A stretch of 55,160 nucleotides of DNA from an uncultured Propionibacteriaceae bacterium (GTDB lineage Bacteria; Actinomycetota; Actinomycetes; Propionibacteriales; Propionibacteriaceae): assembly GCA_945911015.1 (NCBI GenBank), contig CAMDZW010000025.1, positions 1-55,160 of the forward strand, read 5' to 3'. A model generated the notes under the pieces. It worked only from the letters and a program-made list of their open reading frames with translations, was not told where the DNA came from and ran no database searches. Below are positions 1-9,000 of this stretch, piece by piece. How positions within the stretch are numbered: position 1 is the first letter of the stretch; every line of letters starts with the position of its first letter. Position numbers and translations under genes: made by a program.

Positions 1-395
1 CCCGGATCCAGGTCCACGGCACCCAGGGATCCTCAATCGTCGACCGGGACCAACTGGAGTACTTCCACTCCGCCGTGGACGAAGGCGGCAGGGCAGCGGC
101 CGAATCCACCACCGAGGTCGGGGCCGGCAAGCAGAACCGCGCCGCCGAGATGGTCGAACCAGCCCACCTGCGCGACAACCCGCCCAGCGATGCCTTCGCC
201 AACTCGCACAACCGTCAGTTCGTCGACATCGCCGAGGCGATCATCGACGGGCACGAACCCGGCTGCACCGTTGACGAGGCGCTGAAGTCGTTGGCCCTCG
301 TACGGTCGATGTATCTCAGTGCTGCCCTGCACCAGCCGATCCGGTTCGCCGACGTGCTCACCGGGCAGTACGACGACGTCCAGACCCGATTCTGA
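1..395 (+). CDS. Gfo/Idh/MocA family oxidoreductase, C-terminal part
   Basis: The reading frame enters from the left edge (first full codon at base 3), so only about the last 130 residues are present. The opening stretch, RIQVHGTQGSSIVDRD, resembles the beta-sheet C-terminal domain of Gfo/Idh/MocA NAD(P)-dependent sugar oxidoreductases. The end (TVDEALKSLALVRSMYLSA) is the usual closing helix of that family, where DGxx(V/T)..A..V...YLSA is common. These enzymes oxidise or epimerise sugars and inositols using a Rossmann domain, which lies outside the window. The next gene begins 10 bases downstream, and the gene after that is also a sugar enzyme, which supports a sugar-catabolic operon. The substrate cannot be told. 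Confidence 0.8.
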   Translation, partial: RIQVHGTQGSSIVDRDQLEYFHSAVDEGGRAAAESTTEVGAGKQNRAAEMVEPAHLRDNPPSDAFANSHNRQFVDIAEAIIDGHEPGCTVDEALKSLALVRSMYLSAALHQPIRFADVLTGQYDDVQTRF

Positions 396-405
396 GGGGA
401 CCATC

Positions 406-1254
406 ATGAAATTTGGATACTTCACCGCCGCACTTCCAGACTGGACGGCCGAGGAGGTCGTGCAGAACCTCGCCGCACAGGGATGGGACGGCGTCGAATG
501 GCGGGTCGTCGACGATCCGGGTGCTGACGAGGTCGGCTTCTGGGCCGGCAACCGGGCGACCTGGCCCATGACCGGACTAGAGGACAATCTTGCCGCGATG
601 CGCGATCTGCCGGCCGCGGCCGGACTGGACGTCATTGGTGTCGGCGGCTACGTCCGGTGCACAGACCGCGACAATGTCGAGCGGATCCTGGCCGCAACGG
701 CGGAGATCGGAGCACCGCAGGTGCGGGTCACCGTGCCCGGGGTGGCCGACGACGAGACCTATCCCGAGGTTTTCGCCCGGGTCCGGGAGGCCTATGCCTG
801 GGTGGCCGAACGGGCCGCCGTCCACGGTGTGAAAGCCTTGATCGAGTTGCACCACCGCACGATCACGGCTTCGGCCTCGGCCGCCATGAGGGTGATCGAC
901 GGCTTGGACCCCGACCATGTCGGCGTCATCCATGACATGGGTAACCTGATCTACGAGGGCTGGGAACGGACCTTGTGGGGTGCCCAGCTGCTGGGTCCAT
1001 ATCTCGCCCACGTCCACGTGAAGAACACCGTGTACGAGTCGGCCGGGGTCGGCGACGACGGGACCCTCAGCTTCAAGCCGAAGGCGGCCGCGCTGCGTCG
1101 CGGCCAGGCTGACCTGCGGACCTACCTGGCCGAACTGGCCCAGACCGGTTACGACGGCTGGGTGGTCTGTGAAGACTTCTCCACCGACCTTCCGCTGGCC
1201 CAGCGGACGGCCGACAATCTTGCCTACCTGAAGGAGTGTGCTCCCCATGTCTGA
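406..1254 (+). CDS. Sugar phosphate isomerase/epimerase (AP endonuclease 2-like TIM barrel)
   Basis: A 282-residue protein, the usual size for xylose-isomerase-like TIM-barrel isomerases/epimerases of the AP_endonuc_2 family. These are cytosolic metal-dependent enzymes acting on sugars or inositol-derived ketoses. Likely metal and acid/base residues are E147 (IELHHRT), H176-D177 (VIHDMGN), H202 and H204 (AHVHVKN) and E256 (CEDFS), in the order normal for the family. The ATG at 406 was chosen because a GAGGGG ribosome site lies just upstream (395-400), directly after the stop codon of the preceding oxidoreductase. The gene overlaps the next one by 8 bases, so the three are probably co-transcribed. 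Substrate unknown. Confidence 0.85.
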   Translation: MKFGYFTAALPDWTAEEVVQNLAAQGWDGVEWRVVDDPGADEVGFWAGNRATWPMTGLEDNLAAMRDLPAAAGLDVIGVGGYVRCTDRDNVERILAATAEIGAPQVRVTVPGVADDETYPEVFARVREAYAWVAERAAVHGVKALIELHHRTITASASAAMRVIDGLDPDHVGVIHDMGNLIYEGWERTLWGAQLLGPYLAHVHVKNTVYESAGVGDDGTLSFKPKAAALRRGQADLRTYLAELAQTGYDGWVVCEDFSTDLPLAQRTADNLAYLKECAPHV

Positions 1255-2545
1255 CACCCCCACACCTGCACCCGTGCGGATCGTCCACCTCGGGCTCGGA
1301 GCGTTCTTCCGCGCACACCAGGCCTGGTACACCCAGCTGGCCAATGAGCTCGGCGGCGAGCAGTGGGGGATCAAGGCCCTCACCGGCCGCCGCCCCGACA
1401 TGGCTGAGCTGTTGAACGCGCAGGACTGCCGCTACACCTTGCTCGAACGAGGTCCCGAAGGGGACCGTGGCGTGGACATCCGCAGCATCGTGGCCGCCGG
1501 GCCCGGCGCGGACGCCGACACCTACCGGTCGGCCATCAGCGATCCGGCGGTGGCGATCATCACCTCGACCATCACCGAGAAGGGCTACCTGGTCGCCGAC
1601 GACGATGCGGCGCGGATCAAGGCCGGCGAGATGCCGACCTCGGCGATCGGCCGCCTGGTGGACGGACTGCGGGTGCGCATGGAGAGCGGCTCCGGTCCGC
1701 TGGCGATGGTGCCCTGTGACAACCTGACCGCCAATGGTGAGCACACCGAGCGGATCGTGTCCGCACTGGCCGAGCAGGTCTCGTCCGAGCTGGCCGCCTG
1801 GATCGGCGACAATGTCAGCTTCGTCTCCACGATGGTGGACCGGATCACCCCGGCGACCACCGACGCCGACATTGCTGATGCCAAGGCCCTGGTCGGCTGG
1901 GAGGACAACGCCCCGGTCGTGGCCGAACCCTTCTCCGAGTGGATCATCGCCGGTCAGTTCCCGGCCGGTCGCCCCGCCTGGGAAAAGGTCGGCGCGCAGA
2001 TCGTCGACGATGTCGAACCGTACGAGCAGCGCAAGCTCTGGCTGCTCAACGGCGGACATTCGACCCTGGCCTATGTCGGCCTGTCCCGTGGCCACGAAAC
2101 CATCGCCGAGGCCATGGCTGATCCCGAATGTGTTGCCGCCCTGCATCAGGTGTGGGGGGACGCCGCGCCTTGCCTGCCGTTCGAACAGGACGAGATCGAC
2201 GAGGCGACCCAGGCGCTCACCGACCGCTTCACCAACGCCTCGATCCGGCACCGTCTGGTGCAAATCGCTGGCGACGGCTCGCAGAAGCTGCCGGTCCGAC
2301 TCGTCTCGGTCCAGAGGGCCCGCATCTCACAGGGTCTGCCTGTCGGCAAGGCGTTTCCGGTCGCCGTCGGTGCCTGGATCACCCACCTGGCCACTGATCA
2401 GGTCAACGATCCGCAGGCCGACCAGCTGCGGGCCTCGCTGTCCGGCTCGGCGACCGACCGGGCCCGCACGGTCCTCACCTTCCTGGACTCGACGCTCGCT
2501 CAGGACGAGGACCTGGTGGCCGAGGTGGCTGCGAACGTCCGCTGA
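1247..2545 (+). CDS. Mannitol dehydrogenase family protein (polyol/uronate long-chain dehydrogenase)
   Basis: A 432-residue member of the long-chain polyol dehydrogenase family (mannitol 2-dehydrogenase, fructuronate and tagaturonate reductases), which interconverts polyols or aldonates and ketoses with NAD(H). The N-terminus carries the nucleotide-binding stretch IVHLGLGAFFRAHQ. The catalytic pattern KxxxxNxxH is intact as K263, N268 and H271 (KLWLLNGGHS). It is somewhat shorter than typical members (about 480). The ATG at 1247 overlaps the previous gene by 8 bases, which implies translational coupling. An alternative start at 1238 would add three residues. The neighbours suggest uronate or hexose catabolism, but mannitol, fructuronate or a related substrate cannot be separated by sequence alone. 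Confidence 0.88.
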   Translation: MSDTPTPAPVRIVHLGLGAFFRAHQAWYTQLANELGGEQWGIKALTGRRPDMAELLNAQDCRYTLLERGPEGDRGVDIRSIVAAGPGADADTYRSAISDPAVAIITSTITEKGYLVADDDAARIKAGEMPTSAIGRLVDGLRVRMESGSGPLAMVPCDNLTANGEHTERIVSALAEQVSSELAAWIGDNVSFVSTMVDRITPATTDADIADAKALVGWEDNAPVVAEPFSEWIIAGQFPAGRPAWEKVGAQIVDDVEPYEQRKLWLLNGGHSTLAYVGLSRGHETIAEAMADPECVAALHQVWGDAAPCLPFEQDEIDEATQALTDRFTNASIRHRLVQIAGDGSQKLPVRLVSVQRARISQGLPVGKAFPVAVGAWITHLATDQVNDPQADQLRASLSGSATDRARTVLTFLDSTLAQDEDLVAEVAANVR

Positions 2546-2547
2546 CC

Positions 2548-2949
2548 TCAGCGGTCCCGTGCCCCGAGGACACAGAACTCGTTGCCCTCGGGATCAGCCA
2601 GCACGGTGAAACCGGCATCGGCGGGTTGACCCACGTCAACCCGCCGGGCGCCGAGCCCGATCAGTCGTTCGATCTCGGCATCCCGGTCGTCGGTGATGTG
2701 GGGTGCCAGGTCGAAGTGGATCCGGTTCTTCACCGACTTGGTCTCCGGCACTGTCACGAAGAGCATGCCGGGGCCAACCGAGGTCCAGTCCTGCGCCGTG
2801 AGCGGATCGGTGGGGAGGTTCTTGGGCAGCACGACGACTTCGTCGTCGAACTCGAGGAAGACCTGCATGTCGAGCACTTCGGCCCACCAACGGGCCTGGG
2901 CGTGCGGATCGATGCAGTCGATGACGGTGGTGTACCAACGAAGAGCCAT
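2548..2949 (-). CDS. VOC-superfamily (glyoxalase-like) protein
   Basis: A 133-residue single-domain protein. It opens with MALRWYTTVIDCIDP and ends with ADPEGNEFCVLG, the paired beta-alpha-beta-beta-beta motifs of the vicinal oxygen chelate fold (glyoxalase-like domain, Glyoxalase_6 type). Such proteins include dioxygenases, antibiotic-binding proteins and many of unknown substrate. The start at 2949 was chosen over longer upstream options because the fold begins there and the extra residues are low-complexity. It lies downstream of the Nudix gene on the same strand. A perfect 9-bp hairpin sits 9 nt before the start. It is convergent with the mannitol-dehydrogenase-type gene, with only two bases between the stop codons. 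Confidence 0.75.
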   Translation of the reverse strand: MALRWYTTVIDCIDPHAQARWWAEVLDMQVFLEFDDEVVVLPKNLPTDPLTAQDWTSVGPGMLFVTVPETKSVKNRIHFDLAPHITDDRDAEIERLIGLGARRVDVGQPADAGFTVLADPEGNEFCVLGARDR

Positions 2950-2958
2950 GGCCCAGAG

Positions 2959-2980
2959 TCTGGCAGGCTCTCCTGCCAGA
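2959..2980 (-). other. Perfect 9-bp hairpin before the VOC gene
   Basis: TCTGGCAGG and CCTGCCAGA form a 9-bp stem with a 4-nt loop, ending 9 nt upstream of the VOC start codon and about 27 nt downstream of the Nudix stop codon. It could end or attenuate transcription from the Nudix gene, or mask the translation start. There is no T-run on either side, so which role applies is open. Confidence 0.55.
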
Positions 2981-3007
2981 TCCTGTCCTGAATCACATCC
3001 CGCCGTC

Positions 3008-3796
3008 TCAGCGGAGCCGCCCGTCCTCGCTGTCCCCGGTCCGGCCCGCCTCCAGTTCGGCGATGATCGACAGGCGCCGATGGGACAGGGGAGTGACCAG
3101 TTCGCGAGCTTGGTCGAGGGTGACCAGGGCGGCCTCGGTGATCTCTTGGCCATCGGGGACGAGCGCTGTGACTTGGTCGTCGGTGATGGTGCCGCCGTCG
3201 AAGATCAGCTCGATGGCGTCCTCCCAGCCGAGGTAGGGCGGTAGCCAGTCGACCAGGAGCAGTCGCCCGATCGGCCATTCGACGCCGAGTTCCTCGACGA
3301 TCTCCCTGGCTGCGCCGACCCGAGGCGGCTCGTTGACCTCGACGATCCCACCGGGAAGTTCCCAGTCGGTCTTGAAGGTGGTGTGACACAACAGGAACCG
3401 CCCGTCACGGTCGCGGATCGCGACATGAGCGATGAGTCGCTTGCGGGGGAGGACGGAGTTCATCACGGCAGTGAAGCCTTCGGGGCCGGTGGTCCGGTCA
3501 GTGGTCAACCGGGCGAAGCAGAGGACGTCGGCGAAGGTCCCGTCGTCGCGGGGTCGGACCTGGCGACGCACTCCCTCCTGACGAAACCCGGCCCGCAACA
3601 GGGCACGTCGTCCCGCAGTGTCATCGACGCTGACCTCGGCCTCGACCCGACGCAGACCTTCGGCCAGGATCGCTTCGTCGCCGGCATGGGACAGCGCCCG
3701 CGCGAGGGCATCCGGCAGTGGCTCGCCCTCCCACGTCAGCTCCCCGATCCCGTCGCCGACGGCGTGGAGTCGTACGGTGAAGTTCTCTTCACCCAT
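3008..3796 (-). CDS. Nudix hydrolase with N-terminal GNAT-like region
   Basis: A 262-residue protein with two parts. Residues about 1-95 resemble the second half of a GNAT acetyltransferase (VEAEVSVDDTAGRRALLRAGF, the segment around the acetyl-CoA pyrophosphate turn). Residues about 115-255 are a Nudix domain with a complete box, G150 x5 E156 x7 REIVEELGV, which binds Mg2+ and hydrolyses nucleoside diphosphates linked to another group. The GNAT part lacks the first half of that fold, so acetyltransferase activity is doubtful. The start at 3796 gives an 8-base overlap with the glgB stop. A longer start at 3814 is possible. It is downstream of glgE-mak-glgB, so an ADP-sugar or similar substrate is conceivable, but this is inference. 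Confidence 0.8.
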   Translation of the reverse strand: MGEENFTVRLHAVGDGIGELTWEGEPLPDALARALSHAGDEAILAEGLRRVEAEVSVDDTAGRRALLRAGFRQEGVRRQVRPRDDGTFADVLCFARLTTDRTTGPEGFTAVMNSVLPRKRLIAHVAIRDRDGRFLLCHTTFKTDWELPGGIVEVNEPPRVGAAREIVEELGVEWPIGRLLLVDWLPPYLGWEDAIELIFDGGTITDDQVTALVPDGQEITEAALVTLDQARELVTPLSHRRLSIIAELEAGRTGDSEDGRLR

Positions 3797-5708
3797 GGGC
3801 ATCCACGACAGCATCGCGCGGAGTGAAGAAGACCGCCGACAGGGGCGGGACGGTCACCTCGGCACTGTGGTCGAAACCGTGGGAGGCGATGTCGACCGCG
3901 GTGACCTGACCGAGGTTGCCGAAGTTGCCGGTGCCGTCGAGCTCGCGGGCATCGGTGTTGAGGATCTCGTCCCACACCCCGGCGGCCGGCAGCCCGATCC
4001 TCAGATCCTGATGGGGAGTGCCCGAGAAGTTGACCACACAGGCGACGACATCACCGTGGCCGTCTGAGCGCAAAAAGCTGTACACATTGGCCTGCTCGTT
4101 GTCCGCGTCGATCCATTGGAAACCACCAGGGTCACTGTCGCAGTGCCACAGTGCCGGATGGTCGCGGTAGATCCGGTTGAGGTGGGCCACCGTGCGCTGC
4201 ACACCGCCATGGCCCCACCGTCGGGCTTCCTCCCAGTCCAAGGAACGGTCCTCGCTGAACTCTCGCTCCTGGGCGAACTCGGTGCCCATGAACAACAGTT
4301 GTTTGCCCGGATGACTCCACATGAAGGCGTAGAACGCCTTGAGCGAGGCAAACCGGCGCCAGTCGTCCTCGGGCACCCGCTCGTACATTGACCCCTTGCC
4401 GTGGACGACCTCGTCGTGGCTGATCGGCAGGATGAAGTTCTCGCTGTAGGCATAGCTCATCGCGAAGGTCAGCTCGTGGTGGTGATGCGAGCGGTGCTCG
4501 GGTCGTCTCCCCAAGTAGCGCAGAGAATCGTTCATCCACCCCATGTTCCACTTGAAGCCGAAACCCAGACCGCCGTGGTCAACACGGTTGGTGACGCCGG
4601 GGTAGGCGGTCGACTCCTCAGCGATCATCACCACACCCGGAGCACGCTGGTAGAGGTGAGTGTTGACCGCCCGGAGCAATTCGATGGCTTCGAGGTTTTC
4701 CCTGCCACCCAAGACATTCGGCTCCCATTCACCCTCGTTGCGGGAGTAGTCGAGGTAGAGCATGGAAGCCACGGCATCGACGCGCAGCCCGTCGATGTGG
4801 AACTGGTCGACCCACCACCACGCATTCGAGACCAGGAAGGACTTCACCTCCGGGCGGCCGAAGTCAAAGATGTAGGAGCCCCAGTCAGGATGCCAACCTC
4901 GGCGGGGATCGGGGTGTTCGTACAGTGGTGTCCCGTCGAACCGGGCCAGGGCCCATGGATCGGTCGCGAAGTGTCCCGGCACCCAGTCCAGGATCACCCC
5001 GATGCCGGCCTGGTGGAGCCGATCAACAAGGTGGCGGAACTCGTCAGGTTGCCCCAGCCGGGACTGCGGCGCGAAGAAGCCTGTGACGTGGTATCCCCAG
5101 GAGCCACGGAACGGATGTTCCATGACCGGCATGAATTCGACATGGGTGAAGCCCTGTTCGATGACATAGGCGGGCAGCTGTTCGGCCAGTTCCAGATAGG
5201 TCAGGCCCTGCCGCCAGGACCCGAGATGAACCTCGTAGATGCTCATTGGTGCCTCGTGTGCCTTGGTCGCGGCACGTCCGGCCATCCACTCGTCGTCGGC
5301 CCAGGTGTGGCGAGTCTGGTGGACGATACTGGCGGTGTGGGGCGCGGACTCGCAGAACCGGGCCATCGGGTCGGCCTTCAACTGCCAGCCGCCGTCGGGA
5401 GCCTCGATCTCGAACTTGTAGAGCGCACCGCTGTCGACGCCCTCGACAAAGATGCCCCACACGCCGGTGTCGCGACCATCGCCGTGGATGCGTTCCAGCC
5501 AGGTCTGCTCGCCGTTCCAACCGTTGAAGTCCCCGACCAGGCGGACCGACCGCGCCTGCGGCGCCCACACGGAGAACCGCGTACCTCGGACCAACTGGCC
5601 ATTGCGGCGGATCGACATCACCTCGGCGCCGAGACGTCGCCACAGCTCGGTGTCGTGACCCTCACCGAAACCGGTGAGGTCGATCGCGGTCAGATCGGGA
5701 ACGGTCAT
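3789..5708 (-). CDS. glgB: 1,4-alpha-glucan branching enzyme
   Basis: A 639-residue GH13 enzyme that cuts alpha-1,4 chains and re-attaches them as alpha-1,6 branches in cytosolic glycogen or alpha-glucan. Layout: a short N-terminal segment, a CBM48 domain (about 35-130; FSVWAPQARSVRLVGDFNGW), a catalytic barrel and a C-terminal beta domain. Catalytic residues are D311 in DGLRVDAVASM, E364/E365 in MIAEEST, and the Asp of PISHDEVVHGKGSM. The length is short compared with E. coli GlgB (about 730), as in enzymes that lack the extra N-terminal domain. It overlaps the maltokinase stop codon by an ATGA junction (5705-5708), so the two are coupled. Confidence 0.97.
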   Translation of the reverse strand: MTVPDLTAIDLTGFGEGHDTELWRRLGAEVMSIRRNGQLVRGTRFSVWAPQARSVRLVGDFNGWNGEQTWLERIHGDGRDTGVWGIFVEGVDSGALYKFEIEAPDGGWQLKADPMARFCESAPHTASIVHQTRHTWADDEWMAGRAATKAHEAPMSIYEVHLGSWRQGLTYLELAEQLPAYVIEQGFTHVEFMPVMEHPFRGSWGYHVTGFFAPQSRLGQPDEFRHLVDRLHQAGIGVILDWVPGHFATDPWALARFDGTPLYEHPDPRRGWHPDWGSYIFDFGRPEVKSFLVSNAWWWVDQFHIDGLRVDAVASMLYLDYSRNEGEWEPNVLGGRENLEAIELLRAVNTHLYQRAPGVVMIAEESTAYPGVTNRVDHGGLGFGFKWNMGWMNDSLRYLGRRPEHRSHHHHELTFAMSYAYSENFILPISHDEVVHGKGSMYERVPEDDWRRFASLKAFYAFMWSHPGKQLLFMGTEFAQEREFSEDRSLDWEEARRWGHGGVQRTVAHLNRIYRDHPALWHCDSDPGGFQWIDADNEQANVYSFLRSDGHGDVVACVVNFSGTPHQDLRIGLPAAGVWDEILNTDARELDGTGNFGNLGQVTAVDIASHGFDHSAEVTVPPLSAVFFTPRDAVVDAHG

Positions 5709-6973
5709 GGTGTCTCCCTCAGATCAGCCCGTGTGTCCAGATGAGCCAGGGTGCCCAGATCGGTGAGCGGGATGTGGAGCCATTCGGTGCGGTGGCTACG
5801 CTCATAGGTCACTTCATAGGCAGCACGTTCGATCTCATGGGCGCGCACCAGAGCACGGTCCAGTGGTACCGGAGAAGTCGCCTCCCAGCCAGCCATGAAC
5901 TCATGGCGGGCCTGATCGAGCCAGGCCCGTTCGGTGTCGGTGTGACCACGCATCCAGGCCACATAGCTCAACGAGCGCAGGAATCCTGCGACATCGCGCA
6001 GCGGTGATGTCGGTTCACTGCGGCGGCTGATCGGGGCCGTCGGCTCCTGCTCGAAGTCGATCAGCTTCCACTCCCGCTCCGGGGTCATCAGGGCCTGTCC
6101 CAGATGGGCGTCGCCATGGACGTGGGTCACCGGCACCGTCGGCGCCGACACCCGTAGCTGCGCCACGATGGGCTCCAGCACAGGCTCGAGCTCAGTCGCC
6201 TCGGTGGCGTGGCGACGTACCCGATCGATCAACCAGGTCTCGACCTGGGAGCCGGGGATTTGTTGTACACCGTGGATCTGGGCCAGCATGGTGTGCACCT
6301 CACCCACAGCCGATCCCAAGGACCGCAGGTCCACCGAGGACGGATCCGCTGCGGCACGGGTCCAGGCATCTGTTGCTCCGGCAAACTGCTGGACGACCAT
6401 GGCCAGGTCGGCACGCAACGGTGGATCGTGGGGCCCGGCCGTCGATGGCCACCAGGTCCCACGGCCAACGGCTTGCAGGCGTGCGGTGCGGGTGCTGCGG
6501 CGTCGGGTGAACCGGTCGTGGACCTCGACGTCGGGGTTGTGGCCGTGCCAGAGGCGACGGAAGAGTTTGAGCAGTGAAACCTCGCCGTACCGGATGGAGG
6601 TGTTGGACTGTTCTCCTTCCACCACAGCACTGTCGGGCACGTCGGGCAGCGGCTCGACGGTGCGCAGGTGGAGGGTGGTGGCGGGGTCGCGGTCACCACG
6701 CAGACCCTGCCACAGGGCCATCCGGTCCGCCGGATCGCGGAGTGCATCACGAGGCTCGGTCTGGCCCGGGCCGTAGGCGACGAGCAGCTGGTAGTGGGCG
6801 ATCCGTCCGGGGAACTGGACCTCGACGACCTCACTACGGACACCGACCCGGTGCACCGCAGGGTCGGTCCACCATGGCAGGGCCGACACGGCAATGGCCC
6901 GGGCCGGCTCGTCACCACCGTCGAACCAGGAGGCCGACAGCACCTGTTCGCCACACCACTGGAGGTGGTTCAT
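5705..6973 (-). CDS. Maltokinase (Mak/Pep2 type)
   Basis: A 422-residue kinase that phosphorylates maltose to maltose 1-phosphate, the substrate of GlgE. The kinase signature resembles aminoglycoside phosphotransferases: the catalytic loop HVHGDAHLGQ (D288) and the metal-binding LIDFEQEP (D306). The N-terminal cap (about 1-110) is the region typical of maltokinases. The ATG at 6973 shares one base with the glgE stop codon (TGATG), and a longer open frame to 7147 is ruled out because it would lie inside glgE. In mycobacteria this protein is often fused to or paired with trehalose synthase TreS. No treS is present in this window, so maltose must come from elsewhere or from a distant treS. Confidence 0.88.
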   Translation of the reverse strand: MNHLQWCGEQVLSASWFDGGDEPARAIAVSALPWWTDPAVHRVGVRSEVVEVQFPGRIAHYQLLVAYGPGQTEPRDALRDPADRMALWQGLRGDRDPATTLHLRTVEPLPDVPDSAVVEGEQSNTSIRYGEVSLLKLFRRLWHGHNPDVEVHDRFTRRRSTRTARLQAVGRGTWWPSTAGPHDPPLRADLAMVVQQFAGATDAWTRAAADPSSVDLRSLGSAVGEVHTMLAQIHGVQQIPGSQVETWLIDRVRRHATEATELEPVLEPIVAQLRVSAPTVPVTHVHGDAHLGQALMTPEREWKLIDFEQEPTAPISRRSEPTSPLRDVAGFLRSLSYVAWMRGHTDTERAWLDQARHEFMAGWEATSPVPLDRALVRAHEIERAAYEVTYERSHRTEWLHIPLTDLGTLAHLDTRADLRETP

Positions 6974-9000
6974 CAGGCCTCGGATCCGCGGGAGATGTTT
7001 GGTCGCGAAGCGATGTCGGTCACCGAGAGGATGTGGGCCGGTTGGTCGCGGGTCAACCGTACGTAGTTGCGGCGGCTCCAGGTCCAGGCCGCGCCGGTCA
7101 GCTCGTCGACGACGGCGATCTGTCCGTGGCTGGGTTGGCCGAAGCACGTCAGATCAAGGTCGACCTCGCCGACGGTGTCGGTGCGGTGCGGGTCCAGTGC
7201 AACGACCACGATGACCACGTCATCGCCGTCCCGTTTGGAGAAGGCGATCAGGTCACCGTCAGAGGCGACCGGATGGAACTCGATCTGGCGCAGCTGCTGC
7301 AGCGCCGGATGGGCGCGACGAATCTGGTTGAGTCGGGTCAGCAACGGGGCCAGCGAGTCGCCCGCCTCCTCGGCAGCGGCAAAGTCGCGTGGCCGGTACT
7401 GGTACTTCTCCGAGTCGAGGTATTCCTCACCGCCGGTGCGCAGGGCGGGGTTCTCGTAGAGCTCGTAGCCGGAGTAGACACCCCACAACGGGGTGAGGGT
7501 CGCCGCGAGGACAGCGCGAGCGGCGAATGCGGTGCGGCCGCCGTGCTGCAGGATCGTGGGCAGGATGTCGGGGGTGTTCACCCAGAAGTTGGGGCGCATC
7601 TCGGCGTCGGTTCGAGTTGCCAGTTCGGTGACGTAGTCGGTCAGTTCCTCGGCAGTGTTGCGCCAGGTGAAGTAGGTGTAGGACTGGTGGTAGCCGACCG
7701 CGCCGAGCATCCGCATCATCTCCGGCCGGGTGAACGCCTCGGCCAGGAAGACCACATCAGGGTCGGTACGGCGGATCTCGGCCAGCAGCCAGGCCCAGAA
7801 ATCGACCGGCTTGGTGTGTGGATTGTCGACCCGGAAGGTCCGGACCCCGTGGGACATCCAGAACCGGACGATGCGCAGGACCTCGGCGCGGATGCCCTCG
7901 GGGTCGCGGTCGAAGTTGATCGGATAGATGTCCTGGTACTTTTTCGGCGGATTCTCGGCGTAGGCAATGGATCGGTCAATCCGTTCGGTGAACCACTGGC
8001 GATGGTCGCTCACCCAGGGGTGATCGGGGCTGGCCTGCAGCGCCAGGTCCATGGCGATCTCGAGTCCCAGCGACTGGGCCTTCGCCACGAACCGGTCGAA
8101 GGCGGCCAGGTCTCCCAGATCAGGGTGAATCGCGTCGTGGCCCCCCGATGGTGCACCGATCGCCCAGGGCGATCCGGGATCGTGGGGGCCGGGGGTGAGT
8201 GTGTTGTTCGGGCCCTTGCGGAATGCGGTGCCGATCGGGTGGATCGGCGGCAGGTAGACCACGTCGAAGCCCATGGCTGCGGCGGCCTCGAGCCGCTCAT
8301 GTGAGCTGTCGAAGGTGCCGGACTTCCAACTCCCGTCGGGCCGCTGCTGTGCACCCTGGGAACGCGGAAAGAACTCATACCAAGCAGCAAAACCGGCTTT
8401 GCGCCGATCCACGAAGATCGGTCGTTCGACCGTACGGGTCAGCAGGGGTCGGGGCGCCCAACGGTCCATCAACTCGGGCACCGGAGCCGTCAACACCTGC
8501 GCCAGTCGGTCCTCGACCTGGCGGGGGCCTGCCAGGTCTGCGGCGGCCTGCTCCAACAGCTCGACCGATGCAGTCTCCGCATCGCCGCTCCGGGCCCGTT
8601 GTGCAGCCTGGCCGAACAAGGCGATGCCTTCAGCACAGACCAGCTCGATGTCGATCCCGGCCGGGACCTTGATCTCGGCGTTGTGCACCCAGGTCCGCCA
8701 CGGGTCGTCCCAGGCCTCGATCCGGTAGCTCCATGGCCCCGGGGTGTCCAACCGCACCCAGGTCTGCCAGCGGTCATGGCCGGCCGGTTCACCCAGGTCC
8801 ATCGGGTGATGACTGGACCGTCCGTCGGGCGAGGTGAGGACGGCGGCGCAGCGCAGCGCATCATGGCCCTCGCGAAACACGGTGGCCCGGATCGGGATCA
8901 GCTCACCAACGAACGCCTTGGCACCGAAGGCCCCGCCTTCGACCTCGGGTTCGACCTTGGTGATCGGGATGCGGCCGATGCCGCCAGCGGTTGCGGTCAC
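6973..9000 (-). CDS. glgE: Alpha-1,4-glucan:maltose-1-phosphate maltosyltransferase
   Basis: A 675-residue GH13_3 enzyme that adds maltose from maltose 1-phosphate to a growing alpha-1,4-glucan. The nucleophile is D392 in FRVDNPHTKP and the acid/base E421 in FLAEAFTRPEMM, within two positions of the corresponding residues of the Streptomyces enzyme as I recall it. The GTG at 9000 was chosen because the protein then starts VTATAGGIGRIPI, directly before the N-terminal beta domain. The open frame runs on to 9585 but would overlap the divergent glgP. A TAGGTT element lies 7 nt upstream of the GTG, so the transcript is probably leaderless. First gene of the run glgE-mak-glgB. Confidence 0.95.
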   Translation of the reverse strand: MTATAGGIGRIPITKVEPEVEGGAFGAKAFVGELIPIRATVFREGHDALRCAAVLTSPDGRSSHHPMDLGEPAGHDRWQTWVRLDTPGPWSYRIEAWDDPWRTWVHNAEIKVPAGIDIELVCAEGIALFGQAAQRARSGDAETASVELLEQAAADLAGPRQVEDRLAQVLTAPVPELMDRWAPRPLLTRTVERPIFVDRRKAGFAAWYEFFPRSQGAQQRPDGSWKSGTFDSSHERLEAAAAMGFDVVYLPPIHPIGTAFRKGPNNTLTPGPHDPGSPWAIGAPSGGHDAIHPDLGDLAAFDRFVAKAQSLGLEIAMDLALQASPDHPWVSDHRQWFTERIDRSIAYAENPPKKYQDIYPINFDRDPEGIRAEVLRIVRFWMSHGVRTFRVDNPHTKPVDFWAWLLAEIRRTDPDVVFLAEAFTRPEMMRMLGAVGYHQSYTYFTWRNTAEELTDYVTELATRTDAEMRPNFWVNTPDILPTILQHGGRTAFAARAVLAATLTPLWGVYSGYELYENPALRTGGEEYLDSEKYQYRPRDFAAAEEAGDSLAPLLTRLNQIRRAHPALQQLRQIEFHPVASDGDLIAFSKRDGDDVVIVVVALDPHRTDTVGEVDLDLTCFGQPSHGQIAVVDELTGAAWTWSRRNYVRLTRDQPAHILSVTDIASRPNISRGSEA

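Noticed and set aside
4401..5744. A 447-codon frame antisense to glgB
   Set aside because: Same reason: shadow of a real gene, no domain match.
6574..8304. A 576-codon frame antisense to maltokinase and glgE
   Set aside because: Shadow of two intact genes, with no motif and a highly Arg/Gly-biased start.
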